From assembly GCA_011389985.1 (NCBI GenBank), contig JAABTH010000003.1:62001-126000 (forward strand): a stretch of 64,000 nt of DNA, read 5' to 3'. The position numbers and the translations under genes are program-made. This DNA is from Bacillota bacterium (GTDB lineage: Bacteria > Bacillota > Dethiobacteria > DTU022). Shown here one piece after another: positions 19,221 to 30,055 of this stretch (its first letter is position 1; each line of letters begins with the position of its first letter). The notes below the pieces were generated by a model. That model made no database searches, was not told where the DNA came from, and saw only the letters and a list, made by a program, of their open reading frames with translations.

Positions 19221-20222
19221 ATGAAACGGGGGGATACGAAGGTGGAACGTGAATTATCATTGGAATTTGTCCGTGTAACCGAAGCTGCTGCGCTTGCATC
19301 AGGCCGGCTAATGGGTCGCGGTGATAAAGAAGCAGCAGATCAGGCTGCTGTTGATGCCATGCGTGCTGTTTTCGATACGGTGCACATTAATGGCACAGTG
19401 GTTATCGGTGAAGGTGAGAAAGATGAAGCTCCCATGCTCTATATTGGTGAAAAGGTTGGTATTGACGATAAACCCAGTGTTGATGTTGCTGTAGATCCTC
19501 TAGAGGGTACTAATCTTGTTGCAAGGGGGTTGCCAAATGCTCTTTCGGTAATGGCTGTGGCGCCCAAAGGGCATCTTCTGCACGCGCCCGATGTATTTTA
19601 CATGGATAAAATAGCTGTCGGTTCAAAGGCAAAAGGATGCATCAGTCTGGATGCTTCAGTAGAAGAAAATCTGAAGGCTGTAGCTAAAGCGCTTAAACGT
19701 GATGTGCCTGATTTAACGGCAATTATTCTTGACAGACCACGGCATAAGCAGTTAATAGCTGAAATTCGCGAAGCCGGAGCCAGGGTTAAACTGATATCTG
19801 ACGGTGATGTCTCTGCTGCAATTTCAACTGCAATAGACAATACCGGAGTTGATATACTTTTTGGTATTGGCGGAGCGCCGGAAGGGGTTATCTCTGCAGT
19901 AGCCATGAAGATTCTGGGAGGTGAAATTCAGGGTCGGCTTATACCCAAGGATGAAGATTTAGACAGTATTTATTGCAAAGATCACCTGTGCTCAGGTAAA
20001 CTGCTGCTCCTTGAAGATTTGGTTAAGGGTGATGACATCTTTTTTGCGGCAACAGGTATTACAGACGGAGACATGCTAAACGGGGTCCGCTATCGGGGCG
20101 ATACTGCGGATACTCATTCCCTGGTTATGCGTGGAATCACCAAGACAATCCGCAATATTTATGCTACCCATACACTGGAAATGAAACCCCATTTTGTTTC
20201 CAGGGAATCGCTCAACCGCTAG
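19221..20222 (+). CDS. glpX: Class II fructose-1,6-bisphosphatase
   Basis: Gluconeogenic phosphatase producing fructose-6-phosphate. 333 residues with the GlpX signature: [17 protein letters not shown] near the start, [10 protein letters not shown] metal-binding site, [13 protein letters not shown] and [10 protein letters not shown]. The ATG at 19221 has GAGGT five bases upstream. A GTG at 19242, preceded by GGGGGG, gives the more usual ERELS start and cannot be excluded. It is 33 bases after arcA on the same strand; a terminator follows. Confidence 0.95.
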   Translation: MKRGDTKVERELSLEFVRVTEAAALASGRLMGRGDKEAADQAAVDAMRAVFDTVHINGTVVIGEGEKDEAPMLYIGEKVGIDDKPSVDVAVDPLEGTNLVARGLPNALSVMAVAPKGHLLHAPDVFYMDKIAVGSKAKGCISLDASVEENLKAVAKALKRDVPDLTAIILDRPRHKQLIAEIREAGARVKLISDGDVSAAISTAIDNTGVDILFGIGGAPEGVISAVAMKILGGEIQGRLIPKDEDLDSIYCKDHLCSGKLLLLEDLVKGDDIFFAATGITDGDMLNGVRYRGDTADTHSLVMRGITKTIRNIYATHTLEMKPHFVSRESLNR

Positions 20223-20241
20223 AATATGCTACATTTTTAAA

Positions 20242-20290
20242 AAGGTGGAAGAGACATCCTTGCCTCCTCCACCTTAAGTCATTTTTTTTC
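20242..20290. terminator. Terminator after glpX
   Basis: Arms AAGGTGGA (20242-20249) and TCCACCTT (20268-20275) with an 18-base loop; a run of eight T follows at 20282-20289. Convergent with uspA, so it may serve both strands. Confidence 0.7.
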
Positions 20291-20301
20291 TAATCTAATT
20301 T

Positions 20302-20754
20302 TTATTTTACAATCATGATGTTAGTTTTAACCAACTGCAGTACTGTGCTGCTCACACTGCCCATAAAAAGTTTTTTAACCCCGCCCGTCCCGCGACGTCC
20401 GATAACAACAATATCATAATTACCCTTTTCAGCTTCTTCAGCAATCTTTTCAGCCGGGTGGCCAATTCTAAAAATAGTATCAACCTTAACGTTACTTTGG
20501 TCAAAAAGTTTAAGCGCTTCGGTAAATACTTTTTTCCTTTCCGCAATAACCCTTTTGTCAATTTTTTTTAGTTCTTGTTCTTCTTCCGGGGTAAAAGGAT
20601 ATTTACCCTGCCAGTAATCGGGGAAAAATTGAGCACTGTTGTGAACAAAAATTAAGGCCACTTCATTAATGGTGCAGTCTCCGACCATTTTTGCCGCTAC
20701 TTCCAAGCATTTCCGGCTATTTTCAGAACCGTCGGTGCATACTAATATTTTCAT
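20302..20754 (-). CDS. Universal stress protein UspA family
   Basis: Small cytosolic stress protein of 150 residues. The N-terminal MKILVCTDGSENS strand-loop and the C-terminal ATP-binding motif GRRGTGGVKKLFMGSVS (GX2GX9GS) identify the ATP-binding UspA subgroup. Divergent from the threonine dehydratase gene, convergent with glpX. Monocistronic as far as can be seen. The ligand and trigger are not predictable. Confidence 0.93.
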   Translation of the reverse strand: MKILVCTDGSENSRKCLEVAAKMVGDCTINEVALIFVHNSAQFFPDYWQGKYPFTPEEEQELKKIDKRVIAERKKVFTEALKLFDQSNVKVDTIFRIGHPAEKIAEEAEKGNYDIVVIGRRGTGGVKKLFMGSVSSTVLQLVKTNIMIVK

Positions 20755-20948
20755 TTAATCGCTCCTTTCATAACAATAATTCTTCAGGATTTCTCTTATC
20801 CCTGCCTTCTAATAATCACAAACTATTGAAAGCTGTTATGAATGGAAAAGAGGAGAAACTGGCAGTGGATTGAATAATAACTGAGATTATTAAATGATTG
20901 ACCTGAATAAGCGAGTTTATCTGCCAGAGACCAGGGAGGACGATATTT

Positions 20949-21902
20949 ATGCAACCGATACCTTCAATTGAATCAATCAGGGAAGCAGCGGTGAGAATAA
21001 AGCCATATGTACATAGGACGCCTGTCTTTACATCTGTTATAGTAAACGGTATTTGTGGCGCAGAATTATTTTTTAAAGCTGAGAATATGCAAAAAGTTGG
21101 AGCATTTAAAGCCAGGGGAGCAGTTAATGCTGTTTTCAGTCTCTCAGAAAAAGAAGTTAGCTATGGCGTAGCCACTCATTCTTCGGGAAATCATGCTGCA
21201 GCTCTCGCATATGCAGCACAATGCAGGGGTGTTAAGGCCTACGTTGTTATGCCTGAAAATGCACCAGCAGTGAAAAAAGCGGCAGTTGCCGGTTACGGCG
21301 CTGAAATCACTTACTGTGCGCCTACTCAGCAGGCCCGTGAAGAGGCCCTTGACAATTTAGTAAGGCATACCGGTGCTGTATTCATACATCCTTATGATAA
21401 TTTTAATGTTATAAGCGGTCAGGGTACAGCTGCGCTTGAATTAATGGATCAGGTGCCTGATCTTGATACGGTTCTTGCCCCTGTGGGCGGTGGCGGTCTT
21501 TTAAGTGGAACTGCTCTTGCAGTTTTTGGACTTAATCCTGCGGTAGATATAATAGGCGCAGAACCTCTTGAAGCAGACGATGCATTCAGATCTTTACAGG
21601 CTGGAAAAATAATACCTGTAGAAAAGCCCAATACTATTGCAGATGGATTGCGGACTTCACTAAGTGAATTAACTTTTCACATTATTAATACTCACGTTGC
21701 AGCAATAAAGACTGTCGATGAATCTGCAATTATTGAAGCGATGCGGTTGATCTGGGAGAGGATGAAAATTGTTGTTGAACCTTCTGCTGCAGTTACCCTG
21801 GCAGTGCTTCTGACCAGGCGCGAGGAGCTGCAAGGTTTTAAAATCGGTTTAATACTTTCGGGAGGCAATGCTGATCTTGATAATTTGCCCTGGAGGAAAT
21901 AA
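20949..21902 (+). CDS. Threonine/serine dehydratase (PLP-dependent)
   Basis: Deaminates threonine to 2-oxobutanoate or serine to pyruvate. 317 residues, fold type II. The PLP Lys54 is in VGAFKARGAVNA, SSGNHAAALA binds the carboxylate and GGGGLLSG (about residue 180) holds the PLP phosphate. It lacks the C-terminal ACT-like regulatory domain of biosynthetic IlvA, so it is of the catabolic TdcB or serine-racemase-like type. Clear ribosome site (AGGGAGG) before the ATG. Stands between uspA (divergent) and a ferredoxin (convergent). Confidence 0.9.
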   Translation: MQPIPSIESIREAAVRIKPYVHRTPVFTSVIVNGICGAELFFKAENMQKVGAFKARGAVNAVFSLSEKEVSYGVATHSSGNHAAALAYAAQCRGVKAYVVMPENAPAVKKAAVAGYGAEITYCAPTQQAREEALDNLVRHTGAVFIHPYDNFNVISGQGTAALELMDQVPDLDTVLAPVGGGGLLSGTALAVFGLNPAVDIIGAEPLEADDAFRSLQAGKIIPVEKPNTIADGLRTSLSELTFHIINTHVAAIKTVDESAIIEAMRLIWERMKIVVEPSAAVTLAVLLTRREELQGFKIGLILSGGNADLDNLPWRK

Positions 21903-21933
21903 AGCATAATATTACAACGTATTACAGATATTC

Positions 21934-22140
21934 TTAATATAAAGTTAATGCATCAAAAGGACAGGCGCTTACACATTTGGCACAACCTTTACATAAAGAT
22001 GGATTTGCCATGGGGAAACCATTCTTTTCTTCCTGTTCAATTAACTTCAGAGGGCATGCCGGTATAGCGACACAATTCCCGCTATTACAAAGATCTGGTC
22101 GGCATTTATGATAGTTAACGCTTATCATTGTATTCGGCAT
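21934..22140 (-). CDS. Small 4Fe-4S ferredoxin-type protein
   Basis: About 68 residues. The C-terminal half has a canonical 4Fe-4S motif CKGCAKCVSACP. The N-terminal half has a looser cysteine set (CRPDLCNSGNC...ACP) typical of bacterial two-cluster ferredoxins with an insertion. Start placed at the ATG at 22140, eight bases after GAGGTG; an upstream in-frame start at 22167 has no ribosome site. Probably an electron carrier for an anaerobic redox enzyme; no partner gene is adjacent. Confidence 0.88.
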   Translation of the reverse strand: MPNTMISVNYHKCRPDLCNSGNCVAIPACPLKLIEQEEKNGFPMANPSLCKGCAKCVSACPFDALTLY

Positions 22141-22282
22141 ATTCTCGGCACCTCGTGTTTCAACCACCTAAAAGCAAACATCTTTATATTATAATAATAT
22201 GATATTATTAAATATCTGTCAACTTGAGATTTTAAGAATAAAAATTATAGGTTATTTTTTAAAAGGTTATTTTTTTAAGTAC

Positions 22283-22311
22283 TTGACCTTGTTGCGAGAA
22301 TATAGTAAAAT
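22283..22311 (+). promoter_or_regulatory. Promoter of the tandem-repeat lipoprotein gene
   Basis: TTGACC at 22283-22288, a 17-base spacer and TAAAAT at 22306-22311. The start point would be near 22318, giving a leader of about 93 bases. That leader contains a weak inverted repeat (TTATTCA...TGAATAA). Confidence 0.65.
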
Positions 22312-22410
22312 TTAAACTGTACAAAACAGGTAGACTTTATCTTATTCATATCTAATACTCTAGAATGTGAATAAATTCTCTAACTGTTATTTTTATGAGG
22401 AGGTAATTTA

Positions 22411-23505
22411 ATGAAAAAAGTATTATGGTTAGTCCTTGTGCTTACCCTGGCGCTGGTTATGATTGCCGGCTGCGGTGAAGCACCCGCTGAGGAAACTCCG
22501 GAAGAAACACCGGAGGAAACCCCGGAAGAAGAAGTTGTTGAGACGGGCACATCAAGACTAGGTCTTGGAGTAGTAACTTCGATAGCTAAATCCAGAGATG
22601 CAGATGATGAAGTTACTGCCCAGGCTCAGGCTGATGTCATTATGGCAGCAGTGCTTTTTGATGCTGAAGGCAGGGTTGTCACTGTATCAATCGATAATGC
22701 TCAGAACAGGGTTGCTTTCGATGAAGAAATGCAGATTGCAACCGATATCAGCGCTCCCGGTGCAACAAAAGTCGGGTTAGGTGATGATTATGGGATGAAA
22801 CGTGTTTCCGAGATCGAAATGGAATGGTATGAGCAGATGGCTGAATTTGAAAACTGGATGATTGGCAAGACTGTTGACGAAATCAAAAGCCTGCAGGTTA
22901 AGGTTGTTGATGATGCTCACCAGAATGTTCCCGATATTCCAGAACTTACTTCAGTGGTAACCATTACGGTGGAAGATTATATTGCTGCTGTTGAAAATGC
23001 ATATAATAATTCGATCGAAGTAGAAAATGCAGCAACTGCCGGTTTGGGTACAGATATTTCTTTAGCCAAGTCGAAGAGTCTTGATGAAGCCAACGAGATT
23101 CTTCCAGTGGCACAATTCGACAATACTATGGCTGCAGTTGCATTTGACGAAGACGGTGTAATTGTCGGTGCTTTAATTGATAACGCCCAGATCAAGGTAA
23201 ATTATGATGCTGATGGCCAGGTTACATCTGATAAAACTGAAGCACCTAAAACCAAGGTGCAGCTTGGTGATGACTATGGCATGAAAAGGGTTTCCGGGAT
23301 CGAAATGGAATGGTATGAGCAGATTATAGCATTTAGCGAATGGATGGTTGGTAAGACTGTAGATGAGGTCTTGGGCCTCCAGGTTAAAGCGGTTGATGAT
23401 GCTCACCAGAACGTACCCGATATTCCTGAACTGACTTCTTCAGTAACAATTACTGTAGAGAGTTACCAAAAAGCTGTTGCAAATGCATATGATGACGCAA
23501 TGTAA
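22411..23505 (+). CDS. Lipoprotein with two tandem ~150-residue repeats
   Basis: Exported lipoprotein of 364 residues. Signal peptide with lipobox MIAGC (lipidated Cys21), then an acidic EETP repeat linker (27-41). Two homologous units follow, about 48-198 and 208-361. Shared blocks include GDDYGMKRVS, IEMEWYEQ, GKTVDE and a 15-residue identical run at 167-181 and 329-343. Similar single-unit lipoproteins occur in clostridia, but I know no assigned function. Repeat 1 has PGATK where repeat 2 has PKTKV; GAT resembles an ApbE flavinylation site but its position looks like a family-variable loop. The next gene is apbE, which makes a flavin link worth testing. Confidence 0.85.
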   Translation: MKKVLWLVLVLTLALVMIAGCGEAPAEETPEETPEETPEEEVVETGTSRLGLGVVTSIAKSRDADDEVTAQAQADVIMAAVLFDAEGRVVTVSIDNAQNRVAFDEEMQIATDISAPGATKVGLGDDYGMKRVSEIEMEWYEQMAEFENWMIGKTVDEIKSLQVKVVDDAHQNVPDIPELTSVVTITVEDYIAAVENAYNNSIEVENAATAGLGTDISLAKSKSLDEANEILPVAQFDNTMAAVAFDEDGVIVGALIDNAQIKVNYDADGQVTSDKTEAPKTKVQLGDDYGMKRVSGIEMEWYEQIIAFSEWMVGKTVDEVLGLQVKAVDDAHQNVPDIPELTSSVTITVESYQKAVANAYDDAM

Positions 23506-23603
23506 TTAATAACTACGGCTTATCATTGATCTTTAAATGCTCCCCTGCCGCTGGTGGGGGAGTGTTTCTTGATAGCAAGCATTTATTAATGAGGGGATAA
23601 AGT

Positions 23604-24689
23604 ATGAGAATTAAAATTGTCCTTATGCTGGTTGTCTTGCTTTTAATAACTGGATGCTCAGGCAATCCGCAAACAGGAAAAAATAAATATTCAGATTCAT
23701 TCTTTGATACTTTTGACACATTAGTCCAGGTAGTAGCTTATACCGAAAACAAAGATGAGTTTGATCACTATATGGAGCAGATTCACAGTCGGTTTCTCGA
23801 ACTGCATAAGTTGTATAATATATATTTAAGTTTTGAAGGTATCAATAACATTAAAACAATTAATGATAATGCCGGCATCAAACCTGTTGAAGTGGAGCGG
23901 GAAATTATTGATTTGCTTCTGTATTCCAGAGAAATGTATGAACTAACGGGCGAAACAACAAATATTGCTATGGGCCCTGTCTTAAAAATTTGGCATCACT
24001 ATCGCAGCGAGGCTGAACTTGATCCATCAAATGCCATGCTGCCTCCGATGGATGCCCTCAGGGAAGCAGCACACTATACTGATCTTGATCAGGTTATTAT
24101 TGACAGAGATAATAATACAGTATATTTGCCCGATTCCCGGATGAGTCTTGATGTGGGTGCCGTGGCAAAAGGATTTGCCACTGAACTTGTGGCGCTTGAA
24201 ATGGAAGCGGCGGGAATGACCTCAGCTGTTCTCAGTCCTGGCGGAAATATCAGAACTATCGGTAAACCTCTTGATGGTGTCAGGGAAAAATGGGGCATCG
24301 GAATTCAAAACCCCAGCGCTTCTATAGTATCAGAGGAAGAAGATAAACTGCTGGATGTTGTTTTTGTTCAGGATGCAGCAGTTGTAAGCAGCGGCGATTA
24401 CCAACGCTACTATGTGGTCGATGGGCAAGTAATGCATCATATTATAGATCCTATAACCTTAATGCCGGGCGATTATTACAGGGCTCTGACAGTAGTAGCT
24501 GATGATGCAGCGCTGGCAGATATTTTATCTACCGCACTATTTTTGCTTCCTTTCGAGGAGAGTCTGTCGTTGGCTAATAGTTTCAATAATGTTGAAGTCT
24601 ACTGGGTATTTCAGGACGGGCGGATAGAAATTACTGAAGGAATGAAAAATATGTTGCGCAGTTATGGCGTGACAAATGAAGGGCAATAA
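23604..24689 (+). CDS. apbE: FAD:protein FMN transferase ApbE, lipoprotein
   Basis: Attaches FMN covalently to Thr/Ser of exported flavoproteins. 361 residues with a lipoprotein signal (lipobox LITGC), so it acts outside the membrane. Family features: DTFDTLVQVVAYT, GPVLKIWHHYR, SLDVGAVAKGFATE, SPGGNIRTIG, the GIGIQNP strand and VVSSGDYQRYY...HHIIDP, which form the FAD/Mg site. It follows the repeat lipoprotein by 98 bases on the same strand. A weak hairpin lies between them, so they may be one unit with reduced read-through. No Rnf or Nqr genes are nearby. Confidence 0.95.
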   Translation: MRIKIVLMLVVLLLITGCSGNPQTGKNKYSDSFFDTFDTLVQVVAYTENKDEFDHYMEQIHSRFLELHKLYNIYLSFEGINNIKTINDNAGIKPVEVEREIIDLLLYSREMYELTGETTNIAMGPVLKIWHHYRSEAELDPSNAMLPPMDALREAAHYTDLDQVIIDRDNNTVYLPDSRMSLDVGAVAKGFATELVALEMEAAGMTSAVLSPGGNIRTIGKPLDGVREKWGIGIQNPSASIVSEEEDKLLDVVFVQDAAVVSSGDYQRYYVVDGQVMHHIIDPITLMPGDYYRALTVVADDAALADILSTALFLLPFEESLSLANSFNNVEVYWVFQDGRIEITEGMKNMLRSYGVTNEGQ

Positions 24690-24693
24690 TAAT

Positions 24694-24720
24694 ATAAAGC
24701 CGCCCAAAGGGCGGCTTTAT
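24694..24720. terminator. Bidirectional terminator between apbE and the acyl ligase
   Basis: Perfect 12-bp arms (24694-24705, 24709-24720) with an AAA loop; A-run on one side and TTTAT on the other serve both converging genes. Confidence 0.9.
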
Positions 24721-24736
24721 AAACTGAAAATCTGGT

Positions 24737-26437
24737 TTACACTTTGTCCCATCTGCCTTTTCTGCGCAATTCTTCCACTATCGATTCAGCCACGATTATC
24801 AGCTCTTTTTTATCAACTTTTGCTACCCTGGTCAGGGGGAATTCTTTATTATCAGGCCAAATTTCTACATGCTGAGGACGTTTGTAGGAAGCTATGCCCT
24901 GACAGTGCTGCATAATTTCTTCCGAGCTTAGAGTTTCACCTTTTTTGGGCCTGATGAACACAAAAATACCTTCATCAAATACTTCGTGTCTGACACCTAC
25001 AACATCAACGATATCGACCTTGGGATGAGAAGCGATATAGTCCTGAACTTCATCCGGGAAGACCTGGTAGCCTTTTTGTTTGATCACAAATTTTTGTCTG
25101 CCAGCCAAATATAATGCCCGGTATGAACCCATATCTTTAAAGTAGCCCATATCGCCTGTGTAGAGCCACCCATCACGGGTGATAGTTCTGTCTGTTTCTT
25201 CAGGCATGTTATAGTAACCCTGAAATACGATTGGACCGTTTACACATATTTCTCCAATTTCTCCGTCAGGCAGTTCTTCTCCGGCAGTATTGTCTTCCAT
25301 AACAGGTTTGCGAATAGTCACAGGAGCCAGGTTTTCAAAAGCGGCTCCAACCTGGCCTGCCATTTCTTCAACAGTGATCCCTATAGGTGTAAAGGAATAA
25401 AAACCGGCTGTTTCTGTCATCCCTATTCCAGTCCCGAAATTGGGCGCCATTTCTGAAAGCTGTCTCAGGAAAACTGTGTCAACTGCAGAACCTGCATATA
25501 TTGCGTAATCCAGGCTGCTTAAATCATAATCTTTATATTCGGGAAGAGCCCATTCAATCCTGAATTGGGTGGGAATTTGACCAAAAATGTTAACTTTATG
25601 CTTTTCAATGGCGTCAAGAGTAACCTTTGGATCAAAAATACGCAGAATTACCGCAGTTCCACCGAGATACAGGGTAGTCATTAACTGTTCTGTAACACAA
25701 CCGACGTGGCTTGGAGGCAAATTTACCAACATCTTCATGTTATTCCCGTCAAGTCCAACCCCTCGATTAAGGATTTCGTTTTGAACAATAATATTTTCAT
25801 GACACATTACGGCAGGCTTAGGTTCTCCGGTTGTCCCTGTTGTAAAAATAATCAGGGCAGGAGTTTTTGTATCTATTTTTGAGTAGGCCTTTTCGAGGTT
25901 GCGAGTAAAGATATTTTTAAGCTTTAAGCCTATAAGCTTACCTTTAGCCATCATATCGGTAATGGCGGTGGCGCCATCGATAATATCTCCCGGTTCAGGG
26001 TTGGGGGTAAACTGAACCAAATGTTCTACAAAAGGACAATTATCGCGTACGGCTTTGCCCATTTCACGAAAATCAATCAGGGGAGTTTTGCCCAAAAAGA
26101 AAAATGCTTTTGGTTTTATTTTTTCGAGATCACGGACGACTTCTGTTTCTTTGAGGCGAACATCGAGAGGAGCAATTATCGCTCCTATTTTAAAGCAGGC
26201 GTACATCAGTAATACATGTTCGGGAACGAGTACCAGCATTGTCGCGACTCGATCACCTTTTTTAATGCCCATGTCGAGCAAGCGCAAAGCAAAAAAGTCG
26301 ACCAGTGAAATGAATTTTTTATAAGTGACAGTTTTGTCATCCTCATGCTGGATTAAAGCCGGCTTGTCCGGTGATTCTTTGGCCCATTTCTCAACATATG
26401 AATTGAGCAGCGGCAGTTTCCAACTATTATCGTTCAA
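24737..26437 (-). CDS. AMP-dependent acyl-CoA synthetase/ligase
   Basis: Activates a carboxylic acid, probably a fatty acid, as acyl-AMP and then acyl-CoA. 566 residues. The ANL motifs are clear: P-loop FTTGTTGEPKPA, GIGMTETAG, YTGDMG, hinge AGRQKFVIKQKG and the C-terminal catalytic Lys in LTRVAKVDKKEL. TTG start with AAGGAGGG six bases before. It lies 111 bases downstream of the double-hotdog gene on the same strand, which suggests both act on the same acyl-CoA chemistry. The chain length is not predictable. Confidence 0.92.
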   Translation of the reverse strand: MNDNSWKLPLLNSYVEKWAKESPDKPALIQHEDDKTVTYKKFISLVDFFALRLLDMGIKKGDRVATMLVLVPEHVLLMYACFKIGAIIAPLDVRLKETEVVRDLEKIKPKAFFFLGKTPLIDFREMGKAVRDNCPFVEHLVQFTPNPEPGDIIDGATAITDMMAKGKLIGLKLKNIFTRNLEKAYSKIDTKTPALIIFTTGTTGEPKPAVMCHENIIVQNEILNRGVGLDGNNMKMLVNLPPSHVGCVTEQLMTTLYLGGTAVILRIFDPKVTLDAIEKHKVNIFGQIPTQFRIEWALPEYKDYDLSSLDYAIYAGSAVDTVFLRQLSEMAPNFGTGIGMTETAGFYSFTPIGITVEEMAGQVGAAFENLAPVTIRKPVMEDNTAGEELPDGEIGEICVNGPIVFQGYYNMPEETDRTITRDGWLYTGDMGYFKDMGSYRALYLAGRQKFVIKQKGYQVFPDEVQDYIASHPKVDIVDVVGVRHEVFDEGIFVFIRPKKGETLSSEEIMQHCQGIASYKRPQHVEIWPDNKEFPLTRVAKVDKKELIIVAESIVEELRRKGRWDKV

Positions 26438-26548
26438 AGCGTTCCCTCCTTTAATTTAGTTCGATGCCTTTGCTATTACATGCTCAATCCTTTATTTCTA
26501 CGAAAGAGGGTTTAATCCTTCCCTTCAGTCAGGATCGAAGAAAATGTA

Positions 26549-27421
26549 CTATTCGCAGGACATAAACCCTTCACTTACTGCTTCTTTTCCTTCCCTGTTC
26601 AGTACCCGGAAAAAGAGATATTTATGGTTATCCTTCAGGCTTCTTCCAGTTAACTGGATACGAATGAAACTGTCAGGAAGGACCATGCCTCTGAAACGGC
26701 AGGCAATTGCTTTAATACCAGTTGGGTTCGCTCCGTTTTCACGATTGACAAGTTCGCGAACGGCATGTGCAAGTGACGCAACACCATAATAAATAATATC
26801 AGGCAGGCCAACACTGATTGCAAAGGCAGGCGAGGTATGTATGGGAAAAGGAACATTTGCGCAGCCTTCATAAATATAGCAGGCTTCCCGGGGCACAGGC
26901 ACAGCAACTTCCCAGTGTATTATATTATCAGTCGGGTTGAATGGTATGATCGGTAATGATTCCTGGCCGCTGCCCTGATCGGCACATTCTATTCCCCGCA
27001 GCATCCCACCGATATATTCTGTAAATAGTGGTTCACCATTTTGATCGACGGCTGGAAGTTTAAATATAACGTGGGTTCCTCGTTTTTCCGGCAAAACAGC
27101 TGCCACCTCTCCGTTTATGATAACCTTATCACCCGGTCTCAAAGGGCGGTGTAATTCCAGGTACTCGGAGTAATGAACAATATTAAAGATTACTTCCGGC
27201 GAATAACCAAGATCAATGTAGTCATAAATATTATTAATGATTGGCCAGGTGATGGCAGCGGCCAGGGTTGGCGGTGCGATTAGCCCTTCCCGACGCTGGT
27301 CGTCCAGATAAAAAGAATTGGAGTCACTTACTGCTGCCGCATAATTGCAGATTCTCCGCTGATCTACAAAGGCGGTAAACTCACTTAATTTTTTACCAAC
27401 AATATCTGAATTAACCTGCAT
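26549..27421 (-). CDS. MaoC-like double-hotdog protein (putative acyl-CoA hydratase/dehydratase)
   Basis: 290 residues forming two hotdog halves. The N-terminal half resembles the FAS1-type dehydratase domain (YAAAVSDSNSFYLDD, then EGLIAPPTL). The second half keeps FPIHTSPAFAISVGLP and YYGVASLAHA, matching the hydratase-2 pattern with a His, although the usual preceding Asp-x-Asn is replaced. It is followed on the same strand by the acyl ligase. Likely adds water to or removes water from an acyl-CoA; substrate unknown. ATG has AAGGAGA upstream. Confidence 0.78.
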   Translation of the reverse strand: MQVNSDIVGKKLSEFTAFVDQRRICNYAAAVSDSNSFYLDDQRREGLIAPPTLAAAITWPIINNIYDYIDLGYSPEVIFNIVHYSEYLELHRPLRPGDKVIINGEVAAVLPEKRGTHVIFKLPAVDQNGEPLFTEYIGGMLRGIECADQGSGQESLPIIPFNPTDNIIHWEVAVPVPREACYIYEGCANVPFPIHTSPAFAISVGLPDIIYYGVASLAHAVRELVNRENGANPTGIKAIACRFRGMVLPDSFIRIQLTGRSLKDNHKYLFFRVLNREGKEAVSEGFMSCE

Positions 27422-27571
27422 TTAAGTCTCCTTTCTCAATAAGAGTTATTAAGAGGTAAGGTCCATTACCATAAGTCCGGAAATGGCAGAAAAAGCTTAA
27501 TATAGAGCTTTAGGGATCATGATAGTAAGTTGCTATCAAATAGCTGTGTTTTTCAAAGGATTCCTTAACAA

Positions 27572-27593
27572 ATGAGCTTTAATTAAAGCTCAT
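27572..27593. promoter_or_regulatory. 22-bp perfect palindrome upstream of the hotdog-ligase operon
   Basis: A perfect 22-base palindrome centred at 27582/27583, built from TGAGCTTTAA and its complement, lies about 150 bases upstream of the hotdog gene start. A second dyad, TGATAG-7-CTATCA, is at 27520-27538. The size suits a dimeric repressor such as TetR or GntR type, but no regulator gene is adjacent. Confidence 0.45.
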
Positions 27594-27755
27594 CCGCTTG
27601 TAGCATTGTTTCACAAGCTTCGGCGGCTTTGTCATGTTTAATAATATCATATAAAATATTATTAAATAGGATAAATGTTTATTATGGAAAGTATTGGCTG
27701 TGCCTGCAGGAAGGACTGCAGCCATTACAGCTTTTTTTGCAGTACAGAATAAAAT

Positions 27756-27932
27756 TTGAAGGGATGGATTGTTATTTTTGGCTTAAAATATTTGCCTTTG
27801 ATTTTAGTTGTTATCGGTTTTACTGTTTTTCCACTGTTGGGTGTTTTATATTTTCAGACTAGCGGCTTAATCGGTGGTTTCGGTATAGGCCTTGCTATTG
27901 CACTTGTTGTTAGCATGTTCAAGAAAGAATAG
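27756..27932 (+). CDS. Possible small membrane protein with a non-ATG start
   Basis: A 58-codon frame beginning at TTG 27756 (or at ATT 27774, nine bases after AAGGGA) encodes two strongly hydrophobic segments (LPLILVVIGFTVFPLLGVLY; GLIGGFGIGLAIALVVS) and ends in MFKKE. The composition and Lys-rich end look like a genuine two-helix membrane protein. No ATG exists in frame and the TTG lacks a ribosome site, so the gene may instead be a decayed fragment. No family recognised. Confidence 0.35.
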   Translation: MKGWIVIFGLKYLPLILVVIGFTVFPLLGVLYFQTSGLIGGFGIGLAIALVVSMFKKE

Positions 27933-27978
27933 CAGCAGATTGTTATACTTGTTTACTGTTGATTTAATACACATTCAA

Positions 27979-29970
<1,992 letters not shown>

Positions 29971-30055
29971 GAAGTGTGCGAAAATAAGTCGGTATATAGC
30001 CCTATACGGTATACTATGATAAGATTAGCCATCAAACTTACCAGGAGGGAATCTA

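Noticed and set aside
22490..22535. DNA microsatellite-like repeat in the lipoprotein gene
   Set aside because: It encodes the EETP linker with varied codons, a common low-complexity spacer after a lipobox, not a simple sequence repeat at DNA level.
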